Below, in pieces: positions 37,325 through 45,313 of a DNA stretch of 64,000 nt (positions within the stretch are counted from its first letter, which is position 1; the number at the start of each line of letters is the position of its first letter). Position numbers and translations under genes: made by a program. The stretch spans positions 186,001 to 250,000 of the forward strand of contig NZ_JAAOIY010000005.1 in the NCBI RefSeq assembly GCF_013184495.1, read 5' to 3'. The stretch is from Sporosarcina jiandibaonis. GTDB taxonomy: Bacteria; Bacillota; Bacilli; Bacillales_A; Planococcaceae. The notes under the pieces were generated by a model that saw only the letters and a list, made by a program, of their open reading frames with translations, was not told the origin of the DNA and searched no databases.

Positions 37325-37420
37325 TCTAGGTGCAAAAATTGTAGCTGTGACACTTGGAAAAAAGGGCGCGTTTTTGTCGATTGGAAAAGAACAAGCCATT
37401 ATCCTGACATTATTCATTTC
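37325..37420 (+). pseudogene. PfkB-family sugar kinase, second fragment in opposite orientation
   Basis: Plus-strand frame reads LGAKIVAVTLGKKGAFLSIG then KEQAII, the conserved stretch that follows the SEEE region in PfkB kinases (VTLGxxG). It abuts the other fragment head to head. Confidence 0.6.
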
Positions 37421-37672
37421 GTCGCCTGTATATTTAGAACTATGAATAATAAACAAATCAATACAAAAGACGCACCCCTAATCACAATTTAATATTATTA
37501 ATTTAGTATATACTACTTACGCACTGAGTATTCAAAATAGATTTACTATTTAACTTCCTTCTGCTATGCTATTGATGAATTGCTAGCCTGTCTAAGAGAG
37601 AATGTAGTGTGCTAGTTTAAACCATCATGGGCGGGAAGTTATTCGACAAAAAAGAAGGGGTGGTTGTTCATT
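37421..37672. other. Gap before the carboxypeptidase pair
   Basis: AT-rich, no gene seen; should hold the promoter for the M14 genes. Confidence 0.35.
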
Positions 37673-38866
37673 ATGAAGAAATTGGGAAGTATGGTTGGTA
37701 TTTTAGCGCTTTGCGTTAGTCTCGCCGTGCCTACATATGCTGCAGACACTACAGACACTCAGGAAACACATCATCATGATTATTCCATTTCAGGATTCAC
37801 GGATTACGGTGAACTACAAAAAAAGCTCCAACAAATCGAGAAGTCGAGCAAGGGGATTGTTGAAGTTGAAGTGGTCGGCCAGTCAAATAAAGGCCGGGAT
37901 ATTTACAAAGCGACTGTTGGTACCGGTGATAAAGTTATCCTCATCCAAAGTGAAATTCACGGGAACGAAAAGACCGGAACAGTTGCAATCCTTAACTTGT
38001 TAGTAGATCTTTCCAGCAACTCAAAACAAGCAAGGGAAATTCGCGAGGAAGTAACGCTTGTTTTCATGCCGATGATGAATCCTGATGCGTCTGAAGGAGA
38101 CAAAAGGAGAAACAGCATGACGTGGAATGAAGCGCTCGCGGAATTCCCGCAACTTGACGGAGCATCGCCCGCATGGAATTACCTTGATCGGGGCATAAGC
38201 CAAAGTTATGACTACAGTAAAAATCCTGGATTTGACGTGAACCGCGATTTCAATCCTGATCTCAATTATGTACCTCAGGCGAAAGACTTCCCAGGTAGAT
38301 CAAATACGCCGGGTTGGTTCATCACGCCTGAAGCACAAACAGCAAGGGATGTATACAAATCATTAAAAGAGGACTATGGGAAAGTAGATGTCTTCATCGA
38401 CATTCACCATCAAGGGATGTACTATGTTGCAGGCACAGCTGACGATGTGACACTTTCCTTATCCGCTCAGTTTGTCCCAGATCCGAATACACCAGCTGGC
38501 GCAAAGTACGCCCAATACAAAGACGACTATAATTACGATTTCTCAAGGCAATTGAACATTGCTGCTTACAATGAATTGCAGTCTTACGGCAACTCGCCGT
38601 TTACGAACATCTCTCTTTATTCGCAAGGACTTGATCTTCCTGGGACAGCTCTTGGCTCCTATGCATTGAACGGCAGTGGTACTGTCCTTTTCGAGGTGAA
38701 AGGTCAAACGCAGATGATGGGACAGAAAGAAAATGGACGACTTATAAATGCGGTTGAACGTGGCCTAACTGGTATCATCGGTGCAGTTGCCGACGGTTCT
38801 GTAGAAGAGCTGAATCCGGAAGATTACAATAAGATCCCGCTAACATCATCCATACCGACGAATTAA
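37673..38866 (+). CDS. Secreted M14 zinc carboxypeptidase (first of two)
   Basis: A 397-aa protein with a Sec signal peptide (MKKLGSMVGILALCVSLAVPTYA, cut after AYA/AA region at ~24). Zinc ligands are visible as QSEIHGNE (H-x2-E) and the later DIHHQG histidine; the catalytic glutamate is in VLFEVKG. This is the carboxypeptidase A (M14) layout. It would remove C-terminal residues from peptides outside the cell. Start at the ATG at 37673 behind AGAAGGGG; a TTG three codons upstream is less likely. It is followed 42 bases later by a paralog. Confidence 0.88.
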   Translation: MKKLGSMVGILALCVSLAVPTYAADTTDTQETHHHDYSISGFTDYGELQKKLQQIEKSSKGIVEVEVVGQSNKGRDIYKATVGTGDKVILIQSEIHGNEKTGTVAILNLLVDLSSNSKQAREIREEVTLVFMPMMNPDASEGDKRRNSMTWNEALAEFPQLDGASPAWNYLDRGISQSYDYSKNPGFDVNRDFNPDLNYVPQAKDFPGRSNTPGWFITPEAQTARDVYKSLKEDYGKVDVFIDIHHQGMYYVAGTADDVTLSLSAQFVPDPNTPAGAKYAQYKDDYNYDFSRQLNIAAYNELQSYGNSPFTNISLYSQGLDLPGTALGSYALNGSGTVLFEVKGQTQMMGQKENGRLINAVERGLTGIIGAVADGSVEELNPEDYNKIPLTSSIPTN

Positions 38867-38908
38867 TGAATTAGGTAACTTGAATTTAGCAAACTAGGAG
38901 GAAATTAG

Positions 38909-39937
38909 ATGAAGAAAGCGTTACTCGCATTTTCAATTGCCGGGGCAATGATGCTAAGCATCTCTCCAGTTGTAGATGCAGTTGGAAACGGACCAAATTA
39001 CGGCGGCAATGAAACAGTGAACACTTCGATTTTGCATACGTATGATGAACTTTCAAGCTTCCTGAAAAAGGAAGAAGCGAAACAAAAGGACATGGAACTT
39101 GAAGTAATTGGCCAAAGTGTGAAGGGAAGGGACCTGTATCTCGTTAAATACATGAAAAACCCTGAAAATCCGACAATCCTTTTCTTAACACAACAGCACG
39201 GAAACGAGCAACTAACAACAGAAGGGGCACTTGAGTTCATCAAACACCTCGGTACAGGTAAGATGAAAGGCGTCACTGACGGTGTTAATATTCTCGTTGT
39301 ACCAATGCTTAATGCAGATGGAGCTATGGGAGATGTCGATTTTTCACTCGATGATTACGTCGCTAGTGGCGGCCGTAACCTGACACGTTATAATGCGCTT
39401 GGAATCGACTTGAACAGAGATCATATTACTAAAATTCAACCTGAAACAAAAGCTTTGCATGACAATGTTATGCGTAAATATGACGTTGACTACATGATTG
39501 ACTTGCATCATCAAGGTACACAGAGTGAGATTGACAACGAATACGTCTCTGGTTCAATCCTTTATCCAACGACACCAAACGTAGATGAGGATGTTGTACT
39601 GAAATCTAAAAAACTTGGTGCAGTCGTTTATGATTCAATCGAAAAGAAAGGTTGGGGCCATTTAGGAAAATATAATGGTGGCTCAGCTGAAACAATTAGT
39701 CGAAACGGGATTGCAGTAGAATATGGAATCTCCACGCTATTATTTGAGATGCGTGGGATGTCGGACCATTCCTATGAATCGTATGTATTAGGGCAAAAGA
39801 GTAATGGTTATTTAATCAAACAAACGATTACGACACTTGATGCCACAGTGCGTGCAATTGCAGATCGCTCCATTGAATCGAAAGACATTTCTTTCTGGGA
39901 TACACTTCCGTTCCAAACAACGCGTACTACGGAATAA
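38909..39937 (+). CDS. Secreted M14 zinc carboxypeptidase (second of two)
   Basis: A 342-aa paralog of the preceding gene with its own signal peptide (MKKALLAFSIAGAMMLSISPVVDA). TQQHGNEQ (zinc H-x2-E), DLHHQG (third ligand) and LLFEMRG (catalytic E) are intact, as is DLNRDH. It starts behind AGGAGGAAA and shares the transcript with the first copy. The two differ enough to suggest different substrates. The pair ends at a strong terminator. Confidence 0.88.
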   Translation: MKKALLAFSIAGAMMLSISPVVDAVGNGPNYGGNETVNTSILHTYDELSSFLKKEEAKQKDMELEVIGQSVKGRDLYLVKYMKNPENPTILFLTQQHGNEQLTTEGALEFIKHLGTGKMKGVTDGVNILVVPMLNADGAMGDVDFSLDDYVASGGRNLTRYNALGIDLNRDHITKIQPETKALHDNVMRKYDVDYMIDLHHQGTQSEIDNEYVSGSILYPTTPNVDEDVVLKSKKLGAVVYDSIEKKGWGHLGKYNGGSAETISRNGIAVEYGISTLLFEMRGMSDHSYESYVLGQKSNGYLIKQTITTLDATVRAIADRSIESKDISFWDTLPFQTTRTTE

Positions 39938-39946
39938 ATCATTCAA

Positions 39947-39990
39947 CAAAAAGCCTGTGGAGAAGGAAAATTCCTCCACAGGCTTTTTGG
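39947..39990 (+). terminator. Terminator of the M14 operon
   Basis: AAAAAGCCTGTGGAG pairs with CTCCACAGGCTTTTT; T-run included in the stem end. Confidence 0.9.
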
Positions 39991-40000
39991 ATTTCTGATT

Positions 40001-40225
40001 TTGAGTACCAACTTTAATTTATCAAATACGGGGCAAACTAGTTTGGCCTTTTTAAAAGCCTCAACTACTACCATTTATATTACGGCCATCTCTTTGATAG
40101 TAGCAACAATCATTGGGTTGGTATTTGCCTTTTTCAAAGTTTCAAAGATCCGGATACTTGTTAAGTTAGTTGTAGGATTCTACTATCTAACTTTAGTTTT
40201 CATCTTTACAATAAATTCTAAATAG
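40001..40225 (+). pseudogene. Amino-acid ABC permease, N-terminal fragment
   Basis: The 74-residue frame reads FLKASTTTIYITAISLIVAT then IIGLVFAFFKVSKIRI, the start of HisM/GlnP-type permeases, which then should continue into the EAA loop. It stops after ~70 residues instead of ~215. There is no ribosome binding site. It directly precedes rocB, so an amino-acid uptake gene may have been lost here. Confidence 0.6.
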
Positions 40226-40340
40226 GATTGAAAGAGGTTTGGATGTAGATAATATTAAGCAACCTAGATATAAAGGGTGCCAACCCAGCATTAATTTTAT
40301 GGTTGTATATTATTTTTTGAATAGGAAGGATGTTGTTCAG

Positions 40341-41993
40341 ATGATTGCGACGGGGAATGAGATATTACGCTTTACAGATGAACTTGTTCGTGTGGAAAGT
40401 ATCGTAGAAACTAGTGGTGAGGTAGATGCAGCCAATAAAATATATGAATTAATTTCTGCGATGCCTTATTTCAAGGAAAATCCTGACCAACTTATTAAAC
40501 CATTAACCGTAGACGATGAGTTTACAAGATACAATGTGCTGGCGTTTGTAGAAGGAACAAAAGATATTGCTAATAAAAAAACAGTTATTCTAATGGGACA
40601 TTTAGATACAGTCGGGATAGATGACTATACAAACCTAAAGGATGTAGCTTGTTCACCAGCAGAGCTCATGGAAAAACTGAAAGGTGAATTAATGCCGGGT
40701 CTTGTAAGAGAACAACTAGAATCGGGAGAATGGTATTTTGGACGTGGTGTATTAGATATGAAAAGTGGTGTCGCAAGTCATCTTTCTCTGCTAAAGTATT
40801 ACTCCGAACATCCGGAAGAGTTATCAGGAAATCTAATTTTCTTCTCGGAATGTGACGAGGAAGTGAGTTCAAAAGGTGTTTTGTCCGGGCTTAAGAATCT
40901 TAAAGAGTGGAAAGAAGAGCACGGATTTGAATACGTAGGGTTAATTAATTCTGACTTTGTAGCTCCCTTGTACGAAGGCGATCCAAATCGTTATATTTAT
41001 AAAGGAACGGTAGGTAAATTACTTCCTTCGTTCTTTATAACTGGAGCAGAGACACATGTCGGCTCTTCATTTGAGGGGCTTGATCCAAATTATATTGCGG
41101 CAGAACTGACAAGGCAAATAAGTTACAATCCAGATTTGTGTAACACATATTTGGGGGAGACACCTGCGCCGCCTATTTCATTAAAGCAAATGGATTTAAA
41201 GCCAAGTTATACCGTTCAGACTGCAACTTCAGCATATGTATATTTTAATTTCTTTGTTCATTCATGGTCTCCAAAAGATGTGCTTAATAAACTGATGGAA
41301 CAGGCAGAAATTGCATTTGATAATGCGCTCACTACATTGGACGAACGTTATCAAAAGTTTTGTGAGATTACCAATCAACCCGCCAATAAATTGCCATGGA
41401 AAACAAGAGTGATTTTATATGAAGAGATGACAAAAGAGTTAATAGAAGAGCATGGGGAAAAGTTTACAAAGCATATGGATGAATTCAAGGCAAATCTCTT
41501 GTTAGATAAAAGTTTAGATTCACAAATGTTCGCTGCAAAAGTTGTTGAGGAGGAATGGAAATGGATGAAGGATAAAAGTCCGGCCATCATCTTGTTCTAT
41601 TCATCGCTGTATTCACCATGTTTAGATTTGACAGGTAAAAATGAGAACGAGGTCAATCTGTTGGAGGCATTGGAGAAGGCGATTGAAATTGTGCAACCAG
41701 CATATTCGCATCCGATCGTAACCAAAAATTACTTTCCATTCATTTGCGATATGAGTTGTGTGGCATTGAAGGATGATGATGTAGGAATTCGTGCGGTAAC
41801 AGATAATAATCCAAGTTGGGGAACCAAACATTATGTAAATTATCAAGACATACGAGACATAAATGTACCTGCAATCAATATCGGACCGTATGGCTATGAT
41901 GGCCATAAAAGATACGAACGAATAGAAATTGAATATTCAACAGAGGTAGTTCCAAAAATTACAAAAGAAGTGATTCGACGATTGATTGGGTAA
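40341..41993 (+). CDS. rocB: RocB-like M20 peptidase/deacylase
   Basis: The 550-aa protein resembles RocB, an M20-family hydrolase linked to arginine use in Bacillus whose exact reaction is unsettled. Metal-site motifs: LMGHLDTV, GRGVLDMKSG, SECDEEVSSKG, and late IGPYGYDGHKRYERI. Length fits RocB (~560). The start is set to the ATG at 40341, behind AGGAAGGA; the upstream open stretch (from 40239) lacks a site and shows no family match. No rocD/rocF or arginine genes are nearby, so its pathway here is uncertain. Confidence 0.85.
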   Translation: MIATGNEILRFTDELVRVESIVETSGEVDAANKIYELISAMPYFKENPDQLIKPLTVDDEFTRYNVLAFVEGTKDIANKKTVILMGHLDTVGIDDYTNLKDVACSPAELMEKLKGELMPGLVREQLESGEWYFGRGVLDMKSGVASHLSLLKYYSEHPEELSGNLIFFSECDEEVSSKGVLSGLKNLKEWKEEHGFEYVGLINSDFVAPLYEGDPNRYIYKGTVGKLLPSFFITGAETHVGSSFEGLDPNYIAAELTRQISYNPDLCNTYLGETPAPPISLKQMDLKPSYTVQTATSAYVYFNFFVHSWSPKDVLNKLMEQAEIAFDNALTTLDERYQKFCEITNQPANKLPWKTRVILYEEMTKELIEEHGEKFTKHMDEFKANLLLDKSLDSQMFAAKVVEEEWKWMKDKSPAIILFYSSLYSPCLDLTGKNENEVNLLEALEKAIEIVQPAYSHPIVTKNYFPFICDMSCVALKDDDVGIRAVTDNNPSWGTKHYVNYQDIRDINVPAINIGPYGYDGHKRYERIEIEYSTEVVPKITKEVIRRLIG

Positions 41994-42056
41994 TTTAGTT
42001 GAACGGGATATTATGTAGTGAAAAGTAACACTACAATTCTATAGTATAAACAAAGT

Positions 42057-42092
42057 AATCCCGCCATTTAAACATTTGGCGGGATTTCATTT
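42057..42092 (+). terminator. Terminator after rocB
   Basis: AATCCCGCCA pairs with TGGCGGGATT, followed by TCATTTT. Confidence 0.85.
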
Positions 42093-42264
42093 TGTCTTTA
42101 TTCAAAAATATGAATTAGTCAGTGGCAAGTATGAAAAACTAAAAGATTTTAAAAAATACCCCAGCCCCGTAAAGTGGTAGCGGGGAAAGGGTATTTAAAG
42201 AGCTATTCCAGCCCTACAAAGCGGAGCAAGAATTTGCTCAATTATTTCCTATATTAACCACTAG

Positions 42265-42851
42265 TCAAGAATCATAAGTATTCAACGCATTCACACTGTG
42301 TGCCAAAGCCGAACCAGCTTTTAATGCCGTTGCAACCAAAATCGACTCCGCTAACTCTTCTTTAGTAACCCCGGCCTTCTTTGCAGCCTTCGTATGAATG
42401 TCAATACAATAGGGGCATCCTATCGTATGCGCAACTGCAATTAGTTCCTTCTCCTTCGCACTTAACACGCTTTCTTTCAATGATTGCCCGTCAAAATCGA
42501 CAAATTTCATCGTATGCATTTAATGCGTTCGCGCCATATGCAAGTGCAAATCCAGCTTATAGGGCAGTTGCAAATAGGATTGCTTCAGCCATCTCTTCTT
42601 TTGTCACATCTTTGATTTTCCTGCTTTCACGTGAACTTCAATGCAATAAGGACAACCTGTTGTATGCGCAACAGCGATGGCGATTAGTTCTTTCAACTTT
42701 TCGATAGTTTTCCTTCTGATAAAGCAAGTTTGTCAAACTGCACAAACGCTTTGAAAGTATCTGGCGCCAGAACGCTTAATTCTCCAATACGATTAAAATA
42801 TGATTTTTGATACAACGCTTCTTTATTAGCCACTAATACTTCTTTACTCAT
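42265..42851 (-). pseudogene. Decayed copy of the two-domain AhpD-like gene
   Basis: It starts MSKEVLVANKEALYQKSYFN like the gene at 32443, behind the same GGGGGA leader, but a one-base loss near 42705 shifts the frame, another occurs near 42615, and the linker between the two domains (YFNRLKEFSALNGDAFKAF part) is deleted. The second half is still open (CPYCIDIH). The terminator downstream is also a degraded copy (42155-42200). Confidence 0.85.
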
Positions 42852-42897
42852 GATAATTTCCCCCTAATAGTTTTTTAATTTACATACATATAACAGA

Positions 42898-43037
42898 TTA
42901 AACCCCGACTTTTTGCAGTTCTCTTGCTTTTAATTTGCGACGAAGGATCTTTTCGCTGATCGGCGTTTTAGGCAACTCTTCAAGAAATACGATTTCTCTT
43001 GGCGCCGCGTGGGCTGCGAGTCCGCCGCGAACAAATA
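42898..43037 (-). pseudogene. Duplicate of the acetyl-CoA synthetase 3' end
   Basis: Minus-strand residues RGGLAAHAAPREIVFLEELP, KTPISEKILRRKLKARELQK match the end of the synthetase at 33220. The glycine of the acetylation motif SGK is E here. Homology ends abruptly at about 43037, so only ~45 residues remain. With the AhpD copy it shows that one ~900-bp block was duplicated. Confidence 0.85.
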
Positions 43038-43260
43038 TCTATTGTGATTAACAACTTGACAACGAGCCTCCGTGGGCATGAGTCCATAGCCAGGAAACCA
43101 GCAATATGTGTTGGCTTGTTCTGCTAAGGCTATCCTGCCCGCCACTCGTAGTGAGGTTGTGAGCATAGGGATCAGGCCCCTCCTTCAAGCAGGGTGCAGT
43201 AGATAAACATGTCAAGGGTGGATACATTTCATTGGCTGTAATCACATCTATTAAAAAGTT
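43038..43260. other. GC-rich sequence of unknown nature abutting the duplicated block
   Basis: More GC-rich than its surroundings, with CTCCGTGGGCATGAGTCCAT, GTTCTGCTAAGGCTATCCTG and CCACTCGTAGTGAGG. Open frames across it give no recognisable protein. It begins exactly where the synthetase homology ends, so it may be the non-coding end of a lost insertion sequence or another structured RNA-like element. Not identified. Confidence 0.35.
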
Positions 43261-43292
43261 TACTTGCTATTTCAGCAACTTTATGTAAATAT

Positions 43293-43308
43293 AGGTGTCA
43301 AGACACCA
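43293..43308. promoter_or_regulatory. NiaR-like operator upstream of nadC
   Basis: AGGTGTC-AA-GACACCA is a perfect palindrome in its GGTGTC/GACACC arms, about 100 bases before nadC. It resembles the operator recalled for NiaR (YrxA), the niacin-responsive repressor of NAD genes in Bacillota. The regulator gene is not in this window. Confidence 0.55.
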
Positions 43309-43408
43309 GGGTGGATGAACTAGATTTTTCAAGATTTTCATTCGGGAATCTATCAAATCACATGTGAACCTTTGCACAACGAAAGTGTAAAAAAGAGGGA
43401 GCAGGGGT

Positions 43409-44254
43409 ATGAATCTATTAAAATTACGAACAGAATTACAATCTTTTTTATTAGAGGATATTGGCGATCAGGATATTACGAGTCAAACGATTTTCCCGCC
43501 GACGGAGATAGGGAATGGTGTGTTCATTGCCAAGGAAGATGGAATTATCGCAGGTCTAGGCGTCATTAAAGAGGCTTATCATTTACTAGACCTTTCTATT
43601 AAGGTGACCGAATACTTTAAGGACGGCGATATGGTGACTGCCGGGGATAAAATTGCGGAAGTGACTGGTCCTATTGCACATTTGCTAACGGGTGAAAGGG
43701 TTATATTAAATCTCATGCAACGGATGAGTGGCATTGCGACAGTTACTAACGAATGTGTGGAAACACTAAACGATCCTGCCATACAAATTTGTGATACTAG
43801 AAAGACAATTCCAGGACTACGCATGTTTGATAAATATTCTGTCGTCAGTGGTGGCGGGAAGAATCACAGGCAAGGATTGTATGATGGCGTCATGATTAAA
43901 GACAACCATATTGCTTTTGCGGGTTCCATTACGAAAGCAGTACAGCGCGTTCGCGAAAAGATTGGACATATGGTAAAAATTGAAGTGGAAACGGAAACGA
44001 AAAAAGAAGTACTTGAAGCAGTCGAAGCAGGCGCGGACGTGATTATGTTTGATAATCGCACACCTGAAGAAGTGAAGGAGTTTGTACAATATGTGCCAGA
44101 ATCCATCATCACAGAGGCATCGGGTGGAATTACATTGGAAAACTTGGCGACTTATCACGGAACTAGTGTCAATTACATATCATTGGGCTTTTTAACGCAT
44201 TCGGTAAAAGCACTCGATATTAGTTTACAGGTCAAGGAAGGAAATAAAAAATAA
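43409..44254 (+). CDS. nadC: Quinolinate phosphoribosyltransferase
   Basis: The 281-aa enzyme converts quinolinate and PRPP to nicotinate mononucleotide, the entry to NAD. Motifs: EDIGDQDITSQ, NLMQRMSGIAT, CDTRKTIPGLR, YSVVSGGGKNHRQGLYDGVMIKDNH (PRPP and quinolinate contacts) and ASGGI. Length and order are those of NadC. The start is behind GGGAGCAGGGGT. Unusually, nadA and nadB are not next to it; instead a TAXI-TRAP transporter follows at 21 bases, in what looks like one operon under a NiaR-like palindrome. Confidence 0.93.
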   Translation: MNLLKLRTELQSFLLEDIGDQDITSQTIFPPTEIGNGVFIAKEDGIIAGLGVIKEAYHLLDLSIKVTEYFKDGDMVTAGDKIAEVTGPIAHLLTGERVILNLMQRMSGIATVTNECVETLNDPAIQICDTRKTIPGLRMFDKYSVVSGGGKNHRQGLYDGVMIKDNHIAFAGSITKAVQRVREKIGHMVKIEVETETKKEVLEAVEAGADVIMFDNRTPEEVKEFVQYVPESIITEASGGITLENLATYHGTSVNYISLGFLTHSVKALDISLQVKEGNKK

Positions 44255-44275
44255 TCTCATTGAAAGAGGAAGTAC

Positions 44276-45277
44276 ATGATGAAACGAAACTTCATTTTAT
44301 TTACAATCCTATTCAGCGTCCTGTCTATCGTCGCATGCAGTAATGAGGAATCAGAGAAGGAAGCTACTTCTGATACATTACAAACAACTATCATTGGTGG
44401 ACGTACGGGCGGTGCATGGTCTGTATTTACAGAGGGAGTAGCCGAGTCTATCCGCAGAGAAAACAAGGGAGCAGTCGTTACTGTTGAGCCCGGGGGAATT
44501 GTAGAAAACCCGCCTACTGTAGGAACAAATGCTGTTTCATTTGGTATATCGTATGCGATGACTGCTTATGCGGCCTATTCAGGCGCGGAACCCTATGACA
44601 AGCCATATAAAGATATTCGCGCAATTAGTGTCGTCATCCCTGGGAATTACTATCAATTTATTGCTAGGGCCGATACGACTTATGATACATTTTCCGACAT
44701 CATTAATCATAAAATTCCCATTCGGTTGGCCGTGGATCAAAAAGGTTCAGCTGGTGAAATTATAACGAGAAATATTTTAAAAGAATATAAAGTAACTTAT
44801 GAGGATATTATTTCCTGGGGTGGATCTGTTGACCATCTAAGTGATTCAAAGACATATGAACTGATGGCTGATAAGCGAATTGATGCTACTGGAGATGCGG
44901 TGTCTGTCCCTTCCAGCGGTATGATTGAAGCATCTACAATGATCGACCTAAAGATGCTTTCATTCAATAAAGAAGTGATGCAAGCAGTATCGGACAACCT
45001 TGGAATGGAAATTGGGACAATTAAAGCGGGCAACTATGATTTTTTACAAGAGGATATCGATACATTGTTTACGCCAGCGATTTTAATTGTACATAAGGAT
45101 GTACCCGAAGAAGAAGTTTATCAAATAACGAAATCGATTTATGAAAATTTTAACTATCTAGCGACTGTACACGAGGAATTTAAAAATTTAACAGCTGACA
45201 ATATGATGGATGTCGGGCAGGTGCCACTTCATTCTGGCGCAGAGAGGTTTTTTAAGGAAGCGGGCATGATTGATTAA
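44276..45277 (+). CDS. TAXI-family TRAP transporter solute-binding lipoprotein
   Basis: A 333-aa extracytoplasmic receptor. The signal ends in a lipobox (SVLSIVACSN, Cys ~21). IIGGRTGGAWSVFTEGVAESI and the later GSAGEIITRNILKEYKV are typical of TAXI (TRAP-associated extracytoplasmic immunogenic) receptors. It delivers a substrate to the permease encoded 36 bases downstream. Because the operon starts with nadC, a pyridine carboxylate (quinolinate, nicotinate) is a reasonable guess for the ligand; not shown by the sequence. Confidence 0.88.
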   Translation: MMKRNFILFTILFSVLSIVACSNEESEKEATSDTLQTTIIGGRTGGAWSVFTEGVAESIRRENKGAVVTVEPGGIVENPPTVGTNAVSFGISYAMTAYAAYSGAEPYDKPYKDIRAISVVIPGNYYQFIARADTTYDTFSDIINHKIPIRLAVDQKGSAGEIITRNILKEYKVTYEDIISWGGSVDHLSDSKTYELMADKRIDATGDAVSVPSSGMIEASTMIDLKMLSFNKEVMQAVSDNLGMEIGTIKAGNYDFLQEDIDTLFTPAILIVHKDVPEEEVYQITKSIYENFNYLATVHEEFKNLTADNMMDVGQVPLHSGAERFFKEAGMID

Positions 45278-45313
45278 GAAAGGCCTGAATCTTTTAAGGA
45301 AGAGGTTTGTCTG

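Noticed and set aside
43048..43245. Possible small protein on the minus strand (65 residues)
   Set aside because: No ribosome binding site or motif; sequence looks non-coding and GC-rich, kept only as an unidentified element.
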